Position numbers and translations under genes: made by a program | The notes under the pieces: generated by a model | Seen by the model: only the letters and a program-made list of their open reading frames with translations | Databases searched by the model: none | Told to the model about the DNA's origin: nothing | From: Bradyrhizobium sp. AZCC 2262 | GTDB lineage: Bacteria; Pseudomonadota; Alphaproteobacteria; Rhizobiales; Xanthobacteraceae | NCBI RefSeq assembly: GCF_036924535.1 | Contig: NZ_JAZHRT010000001.1 | Location: forward strand, 5,704,001-5,768,000 | Reading direction: 5' to 3' | DNA: 64,000 nucleotides | In this document: piece after piece, positions 17,408 to 26,999 of the stretch | Numbering within the stretch: position 1 is the stretch's first letter | Layout: each line of letters opens with the position of its first letter

Positions 17408-18607
17408 CTAGACCGCTACGCGAACCGAGCGATCTCCGACCATCTTGTCGATGGCGCCGTCGTCATAGCCCAGCTCGCGCAACGCGTCGCGTGAGTGCTC
17501 GCCGACACGGGGCGCCGGCCCTCCGATCGCGGCTTGATTGATCTCGAAACGCGCGGCGGGCTTTGGTTGCCGCACCCGTCCAACCATCGGCTGATCGAAC
17601 TCCACGATGAGATCGCGTGCGACGACCTGCTTGTTATGAATGATCTCGCCACGGCGCAGGATCGGCGCGCAGGGCACATCGGCGGCATCCAGCCGTTCCA
17701 GCCATTCGGCCGTCGTATGTTGCGCAATGTATTCGGCCATCTTGTTGATGCGGGCGGTGGCGTTGACTGACCGGGCCGACGGCGTCGCGAACCGCGCATC
17801 CTTGGCGAGTTCCGGATCGCCCGACGCCTTGCAGAAGCCCTGCCATTCGGAATCCGAGATGGTGCCGGCGGTGATGTAGCCATCGCTGGTCTTGAACACC
17901 AGATCCGGACGATCGTTGGGATCGGCCGCCGTGGTTTCCGCGCCGACCACGGTGTACTGCATCATGCCTTCCGGCCACAGATACGAGATCATGGCGTCCA
18001 GCATCGCGACCTGGATGTGATCGCCCTGCCCGGTCTTCTCGCGGGCGTACAGCGCCGACGACACCGCCTGCGCGGTAAACACGGCGGTGGTCTTGTCGCA
18101 AACGATGGTGCGGATCATCTGCGGGCGATTGGTCACCGGCTGCGACTGAATGTCGGCGAAACCGGAAAGGCCCTGGATGATCGGATCGTAAACCCGCTTC
18201 TTCACATAGGGTCCGGTATCACCGACGCCGCTGATCGAAACATAGATCAGGCGCGGATGGCGCGCCCGCAATTCGTCCGCACCGAGGCCGAGGCGCTCCA
18301 TGGCGCCGGGCCGGAAATTCTGCACCAGGACGTCGGCCTGCGCCACCAGCTTGGCGAGGACCTCGCGGCCGACCGTGCTTTTGACGTCGATCGACAGCGA
18401 GCGTTTGCCGCGGTTGGAGGAAATGAACAGCGCGGAAAATTCGCCACCCTTGTCGATGGTGGCACGGCTGCGGCGCGTGATATCGCCGCCGATCGGCTCG
18501 ATCTTGAGCACGTCGGCGCCCTGATCGGCCAGGAACATGGTCGCGAATGGACCCGACACCACGCCGGTGAGATCAAGGACACGAACCCCAGTGAGTGGAC
18601 CCGACAT
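17408..18607 (-). CDS. CaiB/BaiF family (class III) CoA-transferase
   Basis: 399 residues, normal length. N-terminal GVRVLDLTGVVSGPFATMFLADQGADVLKIE is the family hallmark; RSLSIDVKS, the catalytic-aspartate region YDPIIQGLSGFADIQ and MLDAMISYLWPEGM follow. It moves CoA between two carboxylic acids. GGGAGA lies upstream of the ATG. It is 121 bases downstream of the isomerase-like gene, with a hairpin repeat between them, and may be its operon partner. Confidence 0.9.
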   Translation of the reverse strand: MSGPLTGVRVLDLTGVVSGPFATMFLADQGADVLKIEPIGGDITRRSRATIDKGGEFSALFISSNRGKRSLSIDVKSTVGREVLAKLVAQADVLVQNFRPGAMERLGLGADELRARHPRLIYVSISGVGDTGPYVKKRVYDPIIQGLSGFADIQSQPVTNRPQMIRTIVCDKTTAVFTAQAVSSALYAREKTGQGDHIQVAMLDAMISYLWPEGMMQYTVVGAETTAADPNDRPDLVFKTSDGYITAGTISDSEWQGFCKASGDPELAKDARFATPSARSVNATARINKMAEYIAQHTTAEWLERLDAADVPCAPILRRGEIIHNKQVVARDLIVEFDQPMVGRVRQPKPAARFEINQAAIGGPAPRVGEHSRDALRELGYDDGAIDKMVGDRSVRVAV

Positions 18608-18636
18608 GATGCTCTCCCTTGATCAAATTTGGACCT

Positions 18637-18721
18637 CGTCATTGCGAGGAGCGAAGCGACGAAGCAATCCATTCTTCCTTTATGCGGCGCGATGGATTGC
18701 TTCGCTTCGCTCGCAAGGACG
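18637..18721. repeat. Dispersed imperfect palindromic element
   Basis: CGTCATTGCGAGGAGCGAAG... pairs with ...CTTCGCTTCGCTCGCAAGGACG around an AT-rich loop, giving a stem of about 30 pairs. Elements with this start are numerous between genes of Bradyrhizobium and relatives (recalled, not searched). It sits between genes at 18607 and 18729 and may fold in the transcript. Confidence 0.75.
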
Positions 18722-18728
18722 CACCCAA

Positions 18729-19367
18729 TCAGGCCGTTCTGGCGGCAAGATGACGGGTCTGTTCGACGATCGATTCCTCGACGTCGCGAAGCTGGTCCTT
18801 GCCGAAGAACATCTCCTTGCCGACAAAGAACGTCGGCGACCCGAATGCGCCACGGCTGACCGCGTCGTTCGTCACATCAAGCAATCGTTTCTTGACGTCA
18901 TCCTGCTGCGCACGCGCCATCAGCCGTTCAATATCGATCCCGGATGCGGTAAATGCGCTTTTGAAGACCGTAACGTCGTCCATCTTCTTCGGTTCTTCCC
19001 ACATGTGATGGTAGGCGACACGGAAATACGGCTCGAACAGGCCTTCGAACTGGGCCGCGACGGCGCCCCGCATCAGCATCAGCGTATTGACCGGGAAGAA
19101 CGGATTTGAACGGAATTTCGTGATGTTGTGGCGACGAATAAAGCGTTGGGTCTCCAGCGCCTGATACTCCGGCTTGTTCTTGATCCCACGAAGTGACTCG
19201 GCCGGCGACATATTATTGGTCGCCTTGTAAATTCCACCGAGCAGAACCGGAACATATTCGAATTTCACGCCGGTGCGCCGTTCGATCGCCGGCAGCGCCA
19301 GCTCCGCCAGATAGGCATTCGGGCTTCCAAAATCGAACTGAAATTCCACTTTCAGGGGACTGACCAC
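18729..19367 (-). CDS. 2-hydroxychromene-2-carboxylate isomerase/DsbA-like protein
   Basis: 212 residues from a GTG at 19367 with AGGAG 7 bases upstream. Thioredoxin fold of the kappa-GST/HCCA-isomerase type: FDFGSPNAYLAELALP (serine in the glutathione-activating place), an inserted helical domain, then GAFGSPTFFVGKEMFFGKDQL with the cis-proline. It lacks CXXC, so it is not an oxidase. It probably isomerises a double bond with glutathione. Operator sites lie upstream at 19455-19471 and 19541-19557. Confidence 0.83.
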   Translation of the reverse strand: MVSPLKVEFQFDFGSPNAYLAELALPAIERRTGVKFEYVPVLLGGIYKATNNMSPAESLRGIKNKPEYQALETQRFIRRHNITKFRSNPFFPVNTLMLMRGAVAAQFEGLFEPYFRVAYHHMWEEPKKMDDVTVFKSAFTASGIDIERLMARAQQDDVKKRLLDVTNDAVSRGAFGSPTFFVGKEMFFGKDQLRDVEESIVEQTRHLAARTA

Positions 19368-19454
19368 CGGCGTTCTCCTCGGGCGCACGCGTTGTTGATT
19401 CAGAGGCTGGTAAACCTAACCAGCAGCCGTGCCTTGGCTACAAATTGTTCATAC

Positions 19455-19471
19455 AGTTCTAAAAACGAACT
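19455..19471. promoter_or_regulatory. AGTTC-N7-GAACT operator, site 3
   Basis: Centre TAAAAAC; the arms extend to ACAGTTC/GAACTGT. It lies 88 bases upstream of the isomerase-like gene start at 19367, on its promoter side. It is one of the two perfect copies in the window. Confidence 0.65.
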
Positions 19472-19540
19472 GTCAAATAGAGCCTGTTTCTGGTAGATTA
19501 TTGTAACAATAAGGGGCACTTGGGTGATTGTTTCATTCTG

Positions 19541-19557
19541 AGTACCTATTTAGAATG
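19541..19557. promoter_or_regulatory. AGTAC-N7-GAATG operator, site 4
   Basis: A degenerate copy 63 bases before the HxlR start at 19620. It would allow autoregulation of the regulator. The weak right arm lowers confidence. Confidence 0.45.
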
Positions 19558-19619
19558 GCATGACGGCATCGGTTCCGTCGTTCGATTCGATATGCCGTAC
19601 GTCACTGGAGAGCGCAGGA

Positions 19620-20132
19620 ATGAAGTGGGATGAACTTGAGGAAGAGCCGTGTTCGCTGGCCCGCACCATCGGTGTGATTGGCGATCGCTGGAGCCTTCTG
19701 ATCCTGCGGGAATGTTTTCTGCGCACGCGACGATTCGAGGGGTTTCAGTCCGCACTCGGCATCACCCGCCACCTGCTCGCTGAACGGCTGAAGAAGCTGG
19801 TCCGGCAGGGTGTGCTGCGGCGCATCCCTTACCAGGAGTCGCCCAAACGCCACGAATACATCCTCACCCAAAAGGGCCTTGATCTCTATCCGGTGATGAT
19901 GGCGCTGGTCCATTGGGGCGATACCCACATGGTCGACGAACGCGGACGGCCGCTGCTGCACGAACACCGCAACTGCGGGAAGATGTTCGATCCCGTGATG
20001 GTGTGCTCCGAATGCAACGAACCGCTGCTTGCCAAGCAGGTTCATACCCATCCGGGTCCCGGCGCGCGCGATCCCTCGGCACGACGAGCCGCCGACAAGC
20101 CGGCCAAAGCCAAGGCCGGCAAGGCAGCCTGA
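19620..20132 (+). CDS. HxlR-family transcriptional regulator, likely local catabolic regulator
   Basis: 170 residues from the ATG at 19620, which has GGAG 9 bases upstream; a start at 19560 would overlap the operator. HxlR domain: CSLARTIGVIGDRWSLLILRECFL, then FEGFQSALGITRHLLAERLKKLV and the wing IPYQESPKRHEYILTQKG. C-terminal extension has a CSECNEP..AKQVH stretch with C..C spacing resembling a small metal-binding site, and a lysine/alanine-rich tail. It is central to the six AGTTC-N7-GAACT sites and divergent from the isomerase gene. Confidence 0.85.
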   Translation: MKWDELEEEPCSLARTIGVIGDRWSLLILRECFLRTRRFEGFQSALGITRHLLAERLKKLVRQGVLRRIPYQESPKRHEYILTQKGLDLYPVMMALVHWGDTHMVDERGRPLLHEHRNCGKMFDPVMVCSECNEPLLAKQVHTHPGPGARDPSARRAADKPAKAKAGKAA

Positions 20133-20220
20133 CGCGCCTCTTCCAGCGAGCCGCTTCCGGGCGCCAATGTACCTGCGCGCTTCGCGATCGTTGCCGGTCG
20201 CGGGGCGACCTCCAGCATTC

Positions 20221-21855
20221 TCACGCGGTCGACCTCGCCATCGACGCATAATGGTCGGCAAAGCGCCGGCGCAACTCCATCTTCTGGATTTTGCCGGTTG
20301 CCCCGTAGCTGAGCGCATCGACGAAAACGACATCGTCGGGCATCCACCATTTGGCGATCTTGCCGTCCAGAAAGGCTGTAATCGAATGCGCGGTCACAGT
20401 CGCGCCGGCCAGCGGCACGACAACGAGCAACGGCCTCTCCTCCCACTTCGGATGGGGAACGCCGATTACCGCGGCTTCGGCCACGCCCGGACATCCCATG
20501 GTCAGGTTCTCGACGTCGATCGAACTGATCCACTCGCCGCCTGACTTGATGACATCCTTGGCCCGGTCGGTAAGCCGGACGGTATTGTCGTCATCAAGGA
20601 CAGCAACGTCGCCGCTGTCGAACCAGCCGTCCTGGAGCAGAGGTTTATCGTCGCGGTAGTAGCCGCTGATGATCCAGGGCCCGCGAACCATAAGCCGGCC
20701 GGCAGATTTGCTATCGCGCGGCATCTCGTTGCCGAACTCGTCGGCGATCTTCAGGTCGACGCCATAAAGCGGGTGCCCTTGCGTGGTCTTTCTGGCGATT
20801 TGCTCCGGCGGCGAGAGCTTCGCCGTCCGCCGCGATGGTTGCGGAGACGTTCCGCTTGGGCTGGTTTCCGTCATCCCCCAGACGTGGTTTACCGCAACGC
20901 CTAGCCGTTCGAACCCTTCTATCATACGGGGTGCGGGGGCTGATCCCGCCACCGCGATGCGCTTCAACGTACCGGCGCCGCGCCCCTGTTCCTCAAAATG
21001 CTTCAGCAGATTGTTGTAAAGCGTCGGGACGCCCGCAGTCACGGTGACGCCCTCGCCTTCAATCAACTCGGCAATGCTGGCGGCATCTAGTTTGGGGCCA
21101 GGCAGTACAAGTTTGGCTCCCACCATCGGCGCCGCATGGGTAAAGCCCCAGGCACCGTTGGCATGAAACATCGGCGTCATCGGCAGGATCGTGTCCTGCG
21201 CTACGAATCCAAAACCGCAGGCTCCACCAAGGGTGAGCGCATGCAGCACGTCCGACCGATGGGAATACAGCACGCCCTTGGGATTGCCGGTTGTCCCTGA
21301 CGTATAGAACAACGACGATGCCGACAGTTCGTCGAAGACCGGCCATTCGAACCCACTGTCGCCCGAGCTGATGAAATCCTCGTAGCATACAAGGTTGGGC
21401 AAGCGGTTCGCCGGCATCGATGACCGGTCCACCATGAGGACAAACAGGCCGACGGTCGGCCATTCATGGGCCAGCTTCTCGACGAGAGGAAGAAAAGAAC
21501 TGTCGAAGCACAGCACGCGGTCTTCGGCGTGGTTCACAATGTAGGAGATCTGGCTCGGGATCAGTCGCGGATTGATCGCATGCCACACCGCGCCAAGACC
21601 GATGACGCCGTGCTCGATCTCGAAGTGCCGGAAATTGTTCCAGGCAAGCGTGGCGACCCGGTCGCCCGGCGCGACGCCATGCCGGCGCAGCGTATCGGCT
21701 AGTTTCCGCGTACGATGCGCCGCATCTCCATAGGTGTATCGATGGATCGGGCCTTCGACGGTACGTGAGACGATCTCGGTGCCGGAATGAAAGCGATCCG
21801 CATGCTTCAGCAGCGACGAAAGCAACAATGGCTGATTTTGCATCAGTCCTTTCAT
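20221..21855 (-). CDS. AMP-forming medium-chain acyl-CoA synthetase (AlkK-like)
   Basis: About 544 residues from ATG 21855 ([11 protein letters not shown] resembles the usual start of this subfamily; the frame is open to a GTG at 21864). Motifs: [28 protein letters not shown] (typical of medium-chain ligases), [36 protein letters not shown] and [10 protein letters not shown]. It activates an acid to CoA. Its neighbour upstream is a periplasmic binding protein whose stop lies just before, so uptake and activation are probably co-expressed. Confidence 0.9.
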   Translation of the reverse strand: MKGLMQNQPLLLSSLLKHADRFHSGTEIVSRTVEGPIHRYTYGDAAHRTRKLADTLRRHGVAPGDRVATLAWNNFRHFEIEHGVIGLGAVWHAINPRLIPSQISYIVNHAEDRVLCFDSSFLPLVEKLAHEWPTVGLFVLMVDRSSMPANRLPNLVCYEDFISSGDSGFEWPVFDELSASSLFYTSGTTGNPKGVLYSHRSDVLHALTLGGACGFGFVAQDTILPMTPMFHANGAWGFTHAAPMVGAKLVLPGPKLDAASIAELIEGEGVTVTAGVPTLYNNLLKHFEEQGRGAGTLKRIAVAGSAPAPRMIEGFERLGVAVNHVWGMTETSPSGTSPQPSRRTAKLSPPEQIARKTTQGHPLYGVDLKIADEFGNEMPRDSKSAGRLMVRGPWIISGYYRDDKPLLQDGWFDSGDVAVLDDDNTVRLTDRAKDVIKSGGEWISSIDVENLTMGCPGVAEAAVIGVPHPKWEERPLLVVVPLAGATVTAHSITAFLDGKIAKWWMPDDVVFVDALSYGATGKIQKMELRRRFADHYASMARSTA

Positions 21856-21860
21856 GGCCG

Positions 21861-23060
21861 TCACTCGGAAGCAGCGTCGAGAACGTCACCGAACAATTCC
21901 CAACTGGTGCCGTTCCAGCGCTGAAGCCGCATCTGCGTCCAGACCATGTTGTTCATCGCACTGGTGTTCACCTTGATGCCGGGCAAGGCGGTGGCAATCT
22001 CGACGTCCTTCAATGACTTGGCCTGGCGGAGAATATTGGCCCGCGACAGATCATCGCCGCACTGCTTCAGGATTTGCTCGAGCAGGATGCCCTGCTGATA
22101 GCCGGTCAGATAGCTCGTGTTCGAAATGTCGGCACCCGGTAGGTATTTTTCAAAGAACGCAAGATAGGCCTTCATGCCCTCATCGTTGGTCCATTTCGGA
22201 TCGGTGGGATCCTTGTTCGTGGTACCGACGATCACGCCGACCGACTTGTCGAGGCCGGCAGGCTTCAGCGTGCCTGCGATCGAGCTTGACGGAAAATCGA
22301 TGATCACCGTTGGCTTCCAGCCGATTTCAGCGGCCTTGCGGATGGCCTGGGCCGCGAATTTTGGCGTGCCCGCGATAAAGAACGCCTCCGCGCCTGAGCT
22401 CTTCAGATTGACGACCTGCGAATCGACCGTCGGTTCGGTGACTTCGTAAGCCGCGGTCACGACCCGCTTTTCGAAATCGCTTTTCAGAAACGTACGGAAC
22501 GCATTGACATAATCTTTTCCGAGATCGTCGTTCTGGTAGAGGATCGCATACTTGCCGGTCGGTACCGTCCTGGTTAGGTATTTGGCGTAGATCTGTCCTT
22601 CGACATCGTAGCTGACGAGCCCGGTTATCGTCAGGGGATAATCCTGGACGTTGGTGAACTTGCTCGAGCCGGAGACGATCGCGATACTGGGGACGCCCTT
22701 CACGGCCAGGTATTTCGCCGTCGCCGTGTTTCCGGGTGTGCCGAGCTGGCTGAAAATGAATGACACCTCGTCGCCATCCACAAGCTTGCGGATATGCTCG
22801 ACCGACTTTGGCGGGCTATAGGCGTCGTCCATCGCGATGTAATTAATCTTGCGGCCATTGATGCCGCCGCGGTCATTGATCAATTGAACGTAGGCAAGAA
22901 CGCCCTTGCCGACGAGGCCAATCGATGACGCCGGTCCACTGAAGGGAAAAACGCCACCGATCTTGATTTCGGTCGCCGTGACGCCCGGTGTATCTGCGGC
23001 AAACGCCGGTGCAGACAGCGCGAGCACCAGCGCCAATGCAAGTTTTGACTTCCCGAACAT
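21861..23060 (-). CDS. Branched-chain amino acid type ABC transporter binding protein (orphan)
   Basis: 399 residues from ATG 23060, with GGAGGAAG upstream. A signal peptide (KSKLALALVLALSAPAFA, cut before AD) is followed by a type-1 periplasmic binding fold: EIKIGGVFPFSGPASSIG, YVQLINDRGGINGRKI, AILYQNDDLGKDYVNAF. Proteins of this type often bind aromatic or other carboxylates. No permease or ATPase genes of the Liv type are nearby, so it must use a transporter encoded elsewhere. A perfect operator lies at 23161-23177. Confidence 0.9.
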   Translation of the reverse strand: MFGKSKLALALVLALSAPAFAADTPGVTATEIKIGGVFPFSGPASSIGLVGKGVLAYVQLINDRGGINGRKINYIAMDDAYSPPKSVEHIRKLVDGDEVSFIFSQLGTPGNTATAKYLAVKGVPSIAIVSGSSKFTNVQDYPLTITGLVSYDVEGQIYAKYLTRTVPTGKYAILYQNDDLGKDYVNAFRTFLKSDFEKRVVTAAYEVTEPTVDSQVVNLKSSGAEAFFIAGTPKFAAQAIRKAAEIGWKPTVIIDFPSSSIAGTLKPAGLDKSVGVIVGTTNKDPTDPKWTNDEGMKAYLAFFEKYLPGADISNTSYLTGYQQGILLEQILKQCGDDLSRANILRQAKSLKDVEIATALPGIKVNTSAMNNMVWTQMRLQRWNGTSWELFGDVLDAASE

Positions 23061-23160
23061 GACTTCCTCCCATCGTGGATACGCGGGGTCTACCCGCAGC
23101 AATGTGCGCCCCGTGGCGCGGCGCGACCGTTGTGATCGGTCGTCTTCGTGTGCAAACTAC

Positions 23161-23177
23161 AGTTCTTTTTTTGAACT
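23161..23177. promoter_or_regulatory. AGTTC-N7-GAACT operator, site 5
   Basis: Perfect arms with a run of seven T as the centre. It lies 101 bases upstream of the binding-protein start at 23060, the promoter region of the leftward binding protein-ligase pair. Confidence 0.65.
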
Positions 23178-23413
23178 AGTCAAGCGATTCCGAAATTCGG
23201 TGTCTGGGATGCTGGTAACAAGGCCCGACATCCGCATGGGAAAACGAGCCGATTATCGCGACGGCATCTGAAGCACGAGAAGCTGCCATAGCAGCCATTT
23301 ATACGTTATCATTCAATTTGTTGAGGTCACCAAAGGCAGGGCTTGCGGTCCGAGCGCACAACGCCGTCACGAAAGCGAGCGGCGGAACGCCGATCGATCC
23401 GCCGCTCCGTATA

Positions 23414-23430
23414 TAATTCTTTTATTGAAC
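23414..23430. promoter_or_regulatory. AATTC-N7-GAACT operator, site 6
   Basis: One mismatch in the left arm, centre TTTTATT. It lies 15 bases past the stop of the leftward gene at 23445 and about 350 bases upstream of the binding-protein start, so it could be an auxiliary site for a looped repressor complex with site 5. Confidence 0.45.
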
Positions 23431-23444
23431 TTATAGATCAGTCG

Positions 23445-24164
23445 CTACTCGAACTGAACCGCGCTGATATCGATCGACACCATCAGCAGTTCGAGGATCG
23501 GCCGGCGGTCGGGTCCGCGCGGGTAGGCACGGCGCCGGGTCGGCAGCCGAATACCATCCGCCGTCGCGTGATCCGAGGTCAACTGCGCGGCAGCAAATCC
23601 GCCCGCGATATTCACGCTATAGTCGTGGCGTCGCAGCATCAGGTCCTCGCCGAAGAAGAAATCCTGCACCAGGTTGTGGGTCTCGATTGAACCGGGAAAG
23701 TATCCGCGCAACACACGCCACGTTTCTTCGCCCTCCCGCCAGGGTTCGGTCTCTTCGACCCGCACGCCTTCCATCGCAAGCAGGAACGGCGTGGTGAGAT
23801 AGGTCCACAATGCCTCGCCGTTGAAATAGGCGCGATGCAAGGGGTCCCATGGCGTGTTCATCTGATGGCCGGCGAAGGAATCCCTGGGCGCGTGACGTTC
23901 GGCAACCAGCGTGCCGTCGAGCTTTTCGATGGCGATCCGGTCCGGGGTGAACATTGTTCGTTGATCGGGAGCCCCATAGGGCGTGACCGACGATCGTTCC
24001 TCATGCAGCCAGACGGTCATGCGGCGCGGGTTTGGATCCTGCAGCACGCCCTTGAGCGCGAAAAAGCCGCCGCCGGTTACGATGGTGGCCCCCACCTTCT
24101 GGTAGCCATTCCAGCGGTCCATGCCGCCATGCGCGTCAAGAACTCTGGTGAGCAATTCGGTCAT
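23445..24164 (-). CDS. Uncharacterised protein, second member of a DAHGG-RW paralogue pair
   Basis: 239 residues; no signal peptide, membrane segment or domain I recognise. It aligns over its whole length with the protein at 952-1677: DAHGG.DRW at the start, TPD.IAIEKLDGTLV, PRDSFAGHQ, TPWDPLHRAYFNGEALWTYL, IAGG, SDH, TRRRA and a terminal IDI. AAGGAGGGAGG lies before the ATG. The molybdenum hydroxylase genes 24203-26880 lie directly upstream on the same strand, 38 bases away, so it is probably the third gene of that operon. Confidence 0.72.
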   Translation of the reverse strand: MTELLTRVLDAHGGMDRWNGYQKVGATIVTGGGFFALKGVLQDPNPRRMTVWLHEERSSVTPYGAPDQRTMFTPDRIAIEKLDGTLVAERHAPRDSFAGHQMNTPWDPLHRAYFNGEALWTYLTTPFLLAMEGVRVEETEPWREGEETWRVLRGYFPGSIETHNLVQDFFFGEDLMLRRHDYSVNIAGGFAAAQLTSDHATADGIRLPTRRRAYPRGPDRRPILELLMVSIDISAVQFE

Positions 24165-24202
24165 CCGGCCTCCCTCCTTAAAAATTTCGACTCAACATCC
24201 GT

Positions 24203-26404
24203 TCACGCCGGCTGCTTCAAGACCGCGGGGTCGACCGGCAGCTTTCGCAGCCGCTTGCGGGTTGCGGCAAAGATCGCGTTGGCGATCGCCGGCATGATCG
24301 CCGATGTTCCCGGCTCTCCCATGCCACCCGGCGTCTCATTGTTTCTGATGATATGCACCTCGATCGCGGGCGCCTCGTTGATACGCACGACCTGGTAGTT
24401 GTCGAAGTTGCTCTGTTCGACGCGACCGTTCTTCAGTGTGATCTCACCATAGAGCGCGGCCGAAATGCCGAAGATCACCGCGCCTTGCACCTGCGCCTCG
24501 ATGGTGTCGGGATTGACGACGCTGCCGCAATCGACCGCACAGACCACCCGCTTGACCCGGACGCTGCCGTCCTTCGCCACCTCGACCTCGGCAACTTGCG
24601 CCATGTAGGTGCCGAACACGAACTGCAGCGACACGCCGCGGCCGGCACCTTTCGGCAGCGGCTTTCCCCAGCCGGCCTTTTCCGCGGCCAGATCCAGCAC
24701 GGCACGGGCGCGTGGCGCGTTGTCGAGCAGCATTCGCCGGTAGGCAACCGGATCGCGCTTCGCAGCGGCCGCCAGTTCATCCAGGAAACTTTCGACCACG
24801 AAGACGCTATGCGATGGCCCGACGCTGCGCCAGAACGCAGTCGGAACAGCCGGCGGTTCCTTACGAATGAACTCCACATGAAAGTTCGGCAGCGCATAGA
24901 CCAGATGCACCGCGCCATCGATCGTCTCCGGGTCGATCCCCTTGTTGAAGGCGGGCGGCAGCCATCGCGCCAGAATCGATGAGCCGGCAAAGCGATGGCG
25001 CCATGCGATCGGCATGCCCTTGTCGTCGAGGCCCGCCGTAAACGTATCCGAGAAGAACGGCCGGTACATGTCGTGCTGGATGTCTTCCTCGCGGGACCAC
25101 ACGACCTTGACCGGTCCTTCGACCTGCCTGGCGATCTGCACGGCACGGGTGACGCCGTCGATTTCCAGACGCCGCCCGAAGCCGCCGCCGATCAGGTGAT
25201 TGTGCACGATGACTTTCTCGAGCGGCAGACCGGTGACTTCCGCCGCGGTGGCTTGCGCCCGCGCCAGCACCTGGTTGCCGACCCATATCTCACAAGCATC
25301 CTTGCGTACATGCACCGTGCAGTTCATCGGCTCCAACGCGGCATGGGCCAGAAACGGCACCTGATACTGCGCCGAGACCTTGGTGACCGCCGCCGCCATC
25401 GCGGCGTCGACGTCACCGCGGCTTTCGGCCACCGCGCCGGGATTTTCAAGCGCTGCGGTGTAATCGCGGGCGATGTCTTCGGTATTGAGCGCTGCGTGGG
25501 GTCCATCCTCCCACGCGATTACCAGCGCTGCGAGACCTTTCTTCGCGGCACCCATATGGTCGGCCACGACTGCAACCGCATCGTCCAGCCGCACAATCTG
25601 GCGCACGCCGCGAACCGCTTTGGCCTTGCTGTCGTCGACGCTCTTCAACCGTCCGCCGAACACCGGCGACTGCGCCAGCGTCGCGATCTTCACACCCGGT
25701 GGCCGCGCATCGATGCCGAACACTGCACTGCCGTTGACTTTCGCCGGGGTATCAAGCCGTTTGGCCGGCGTGCCGATCAGCTTGAAATCTTCGGGCCGCT
25801 TCAGCGCGACCCTTTCCGGCACCGGCAGCGCCGCGGCGTCGCGCGCTAGCGCACCATACCCAAGACTGCGATAGCCCGTGGTGTGAATGACATTGCCCTT
25901 CTCGGCATGACACGATGCAGGGTCGACATTCCAGCGCCTGGCAGCCGCCATGATCAACATGGTGCGGGCGGTTGCGCCAGCCAGTCGCAACGGTTGCCAA
26001 ACCGCGCGGATGGTGGTCGAGCCGCCGGTCGCCTGCACACCGCCCAGAATCGGATTGCCGTAACGCTTTTCATCCGGCGGAGCATGCTCGAGCGTGATCT
26101 CGCCGAGTCCGACTTCGAGTTCTTCCGCGATTAGCATCGGGATCGAGGTGTAGGTGCCCTGCCCCATCTCGACATAGGGCATGGTCAGCGTGACCTGTCC
26201 GCTTGGCGCGATCCGGATGAAGGCGTTGGGAGCAAAATCGGCAGACGACGCGGCCGCATGCGCGGCGAACATCGGCATGCGCATGCTGAGAAGGAGGCCG
26301 CCACCGCTGGCAAGGCCGGCTTTCAGCAGCATCCGCCGCGACAGATCATGTTTGCCTGCATCGTCATCCGTTGCCATGGCCGTCAACAATCGATCGATAA
26401 TCAT
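24203..26404 (-). CDS. Molybdenum hydroxylase large subunit with Tat signal (IorB-like)
   Basis: 733 residues from ATG 26404, overlapping the small-subunit stop. A twin-arginine signal ([14 protein letters not shown] and a hydrophobic stretch ending in AAHA, residues about 22-52) predicts export of the folded complex to the periplasm. Cofactor loops: [51 protein letters not shown], and the catalytic glutamate in [10 protein letters not shown] near the C-terminus. The family covers isoquinoline 1-oxidoreductase and membrane-linked aldehyde dehydrogenases. No FAD subunit is encoded, so a cytochrome c is the likely acceptor. Confidence 0.9.
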   Translation of the reverse strand: MIIDRLLTAMATDDDAGKHDLSRRMLLKAGLASGGGLLLSMRMPMFAAHAAASSADFAPNAFIRIAPSGQVTLTMPYVEMGQGTYTSIPMLIAEELEVGLGEITLEHAPPDEKRYGNPILGGVQATGGSTTIRAVWQPLRLAGATARTMLIMAAARRWNVDPASCHAEKGNVIHTTGYRSLGYGALARDAAALPVPERVALKRPEDFKLIGTPAKRLDTPAKVNGSAVFGIDARPPGVKIATLAQSPVFGGRLKSVDDSKAKAVRGVRQIVRLDDAVAVVADHMGAAKKGLAALVIAWEDGPHAALNTEDIARDYTAALENPGAVAESRGDVDAAMAAAVTKVSAQYQVPFLAHAALEPMNCTVHVRKDACEIWVGNQVLARAQATAAEVTGLPLEKVIVHNHLIGGGFGRRLEIDGVTRAVQIARQVEGPVKVVWSREEDIQHDMYRPFFSDTFTAGLDDKGMPIAWRHRFAGSSILARWLPPAFNKGIDPETIDGAVHLVYALPNFHVEFIRKEPPAVPTAFWRSVGPSHSVFVVESFLDELAAAAKRDPVAYRRMLLDNAPRARAVLDLAAEKAGWGKPLPKGAGRGVSLQFVFGTYMAQVAEVEVAKDGSVRVKRVVCAVDCGSVVNPDTIEAQVQGAVIFGISAALYGEITLKNGRVEQSNFDNYQVVRINEAPAIEVHIIRNNETPGGMGEPGTSAIMPAIANAIFAATRKRLRKLPVDPAVLKQPA

Positions 26405-26880
26405 CCGCGCCCTCCCTGCTTGGAACCGGACGCGGCGGCTAGCTTGATGGCATCGCGAATCCGCGGATAGGTGCCGCAGCGGCAGATATTGCCTGCCATC
26501 GCGTCGTCGATGTCGGCATCCGTGGGATGCGGGTTGGCGGCCAGCAGGGCTGACGCCGACATGATCTGACCGGACTGACAGTAGCCGCATTGCACGACCT
26601 CGCGCTCAAGCCAGGCCCGTTGGATATTCTCACCGGCTGGGGTCCGACCGATCGCTTCGATCGTCGTAACCGTCGACTTTCCTATGCTGTCGATCGTGGT
26701 GATACATGACCGCGTCGCGACGCCGTCGATCTGTACGGTGCAGGCGCCGCACTGAGCAATGCCGCATCCGAACTTGGTGCCGGTCATCCCCAGCACATCG
26801 CGGAGCACCCACAGTAACGCCGTGTCGCCGTCCACGTCGATCGAACGCGACGACCCGTTGATATTGATTTTGAACGTCAA
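26401..26880 (-). CDS. Molybdenum hydroxylase 2Fe-2S subunit (IorA-like)
   Basis: 159 residues, TTG start at 26880 with GGAG at 6 bases. First cluster motif [16 protein letters not shown], second [11 protein letters not shown] and [11 protein letters not shown]. It has no signal of its own, so it is probably carried out by the Tat-bearing large subunit. It is closely related to the subunit at 29572-30021. The stop overlaps the large-subunit start by ATGA. Confidence 0.92.
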   Translation of the reverse strand: MTFKININGSSRSIDVDGDTALLWVLRDVLGMTGTKFGCGIAQCGACTVQIDGVATRSCITTIDSIGKSTVTTIEAIGRTPAGENIQRAWLEREVVQCGYCQSGQIMSASALLAANPHPTDADIDDAMAGNICRCGTYPRIRDAIKLAAASGSKQGGRG

Positions 26881-26999
26881 GGTGAGCTCCTGCGGGATCG
26901 AACAAGCACCGGGGCCGACCGCAGCATCGCTGCTGCGCCCTGCTACGTTGCGGAGTTAAGCGTGCGCCGGCGCGCGGCAAAGGTCATTTATCCGTCGAA

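Larger units (their letters stand above)
23061..23444. other. Gene-free stretch with two operator-like sites
   Basis: No coding sequence seen. It holds the palindromes at 23161-23177 and 23414-23430, the only structured signals I can find, and AT-rich blocks near 23290-23320 that could be promoter DNA. Confidence 0.6.
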
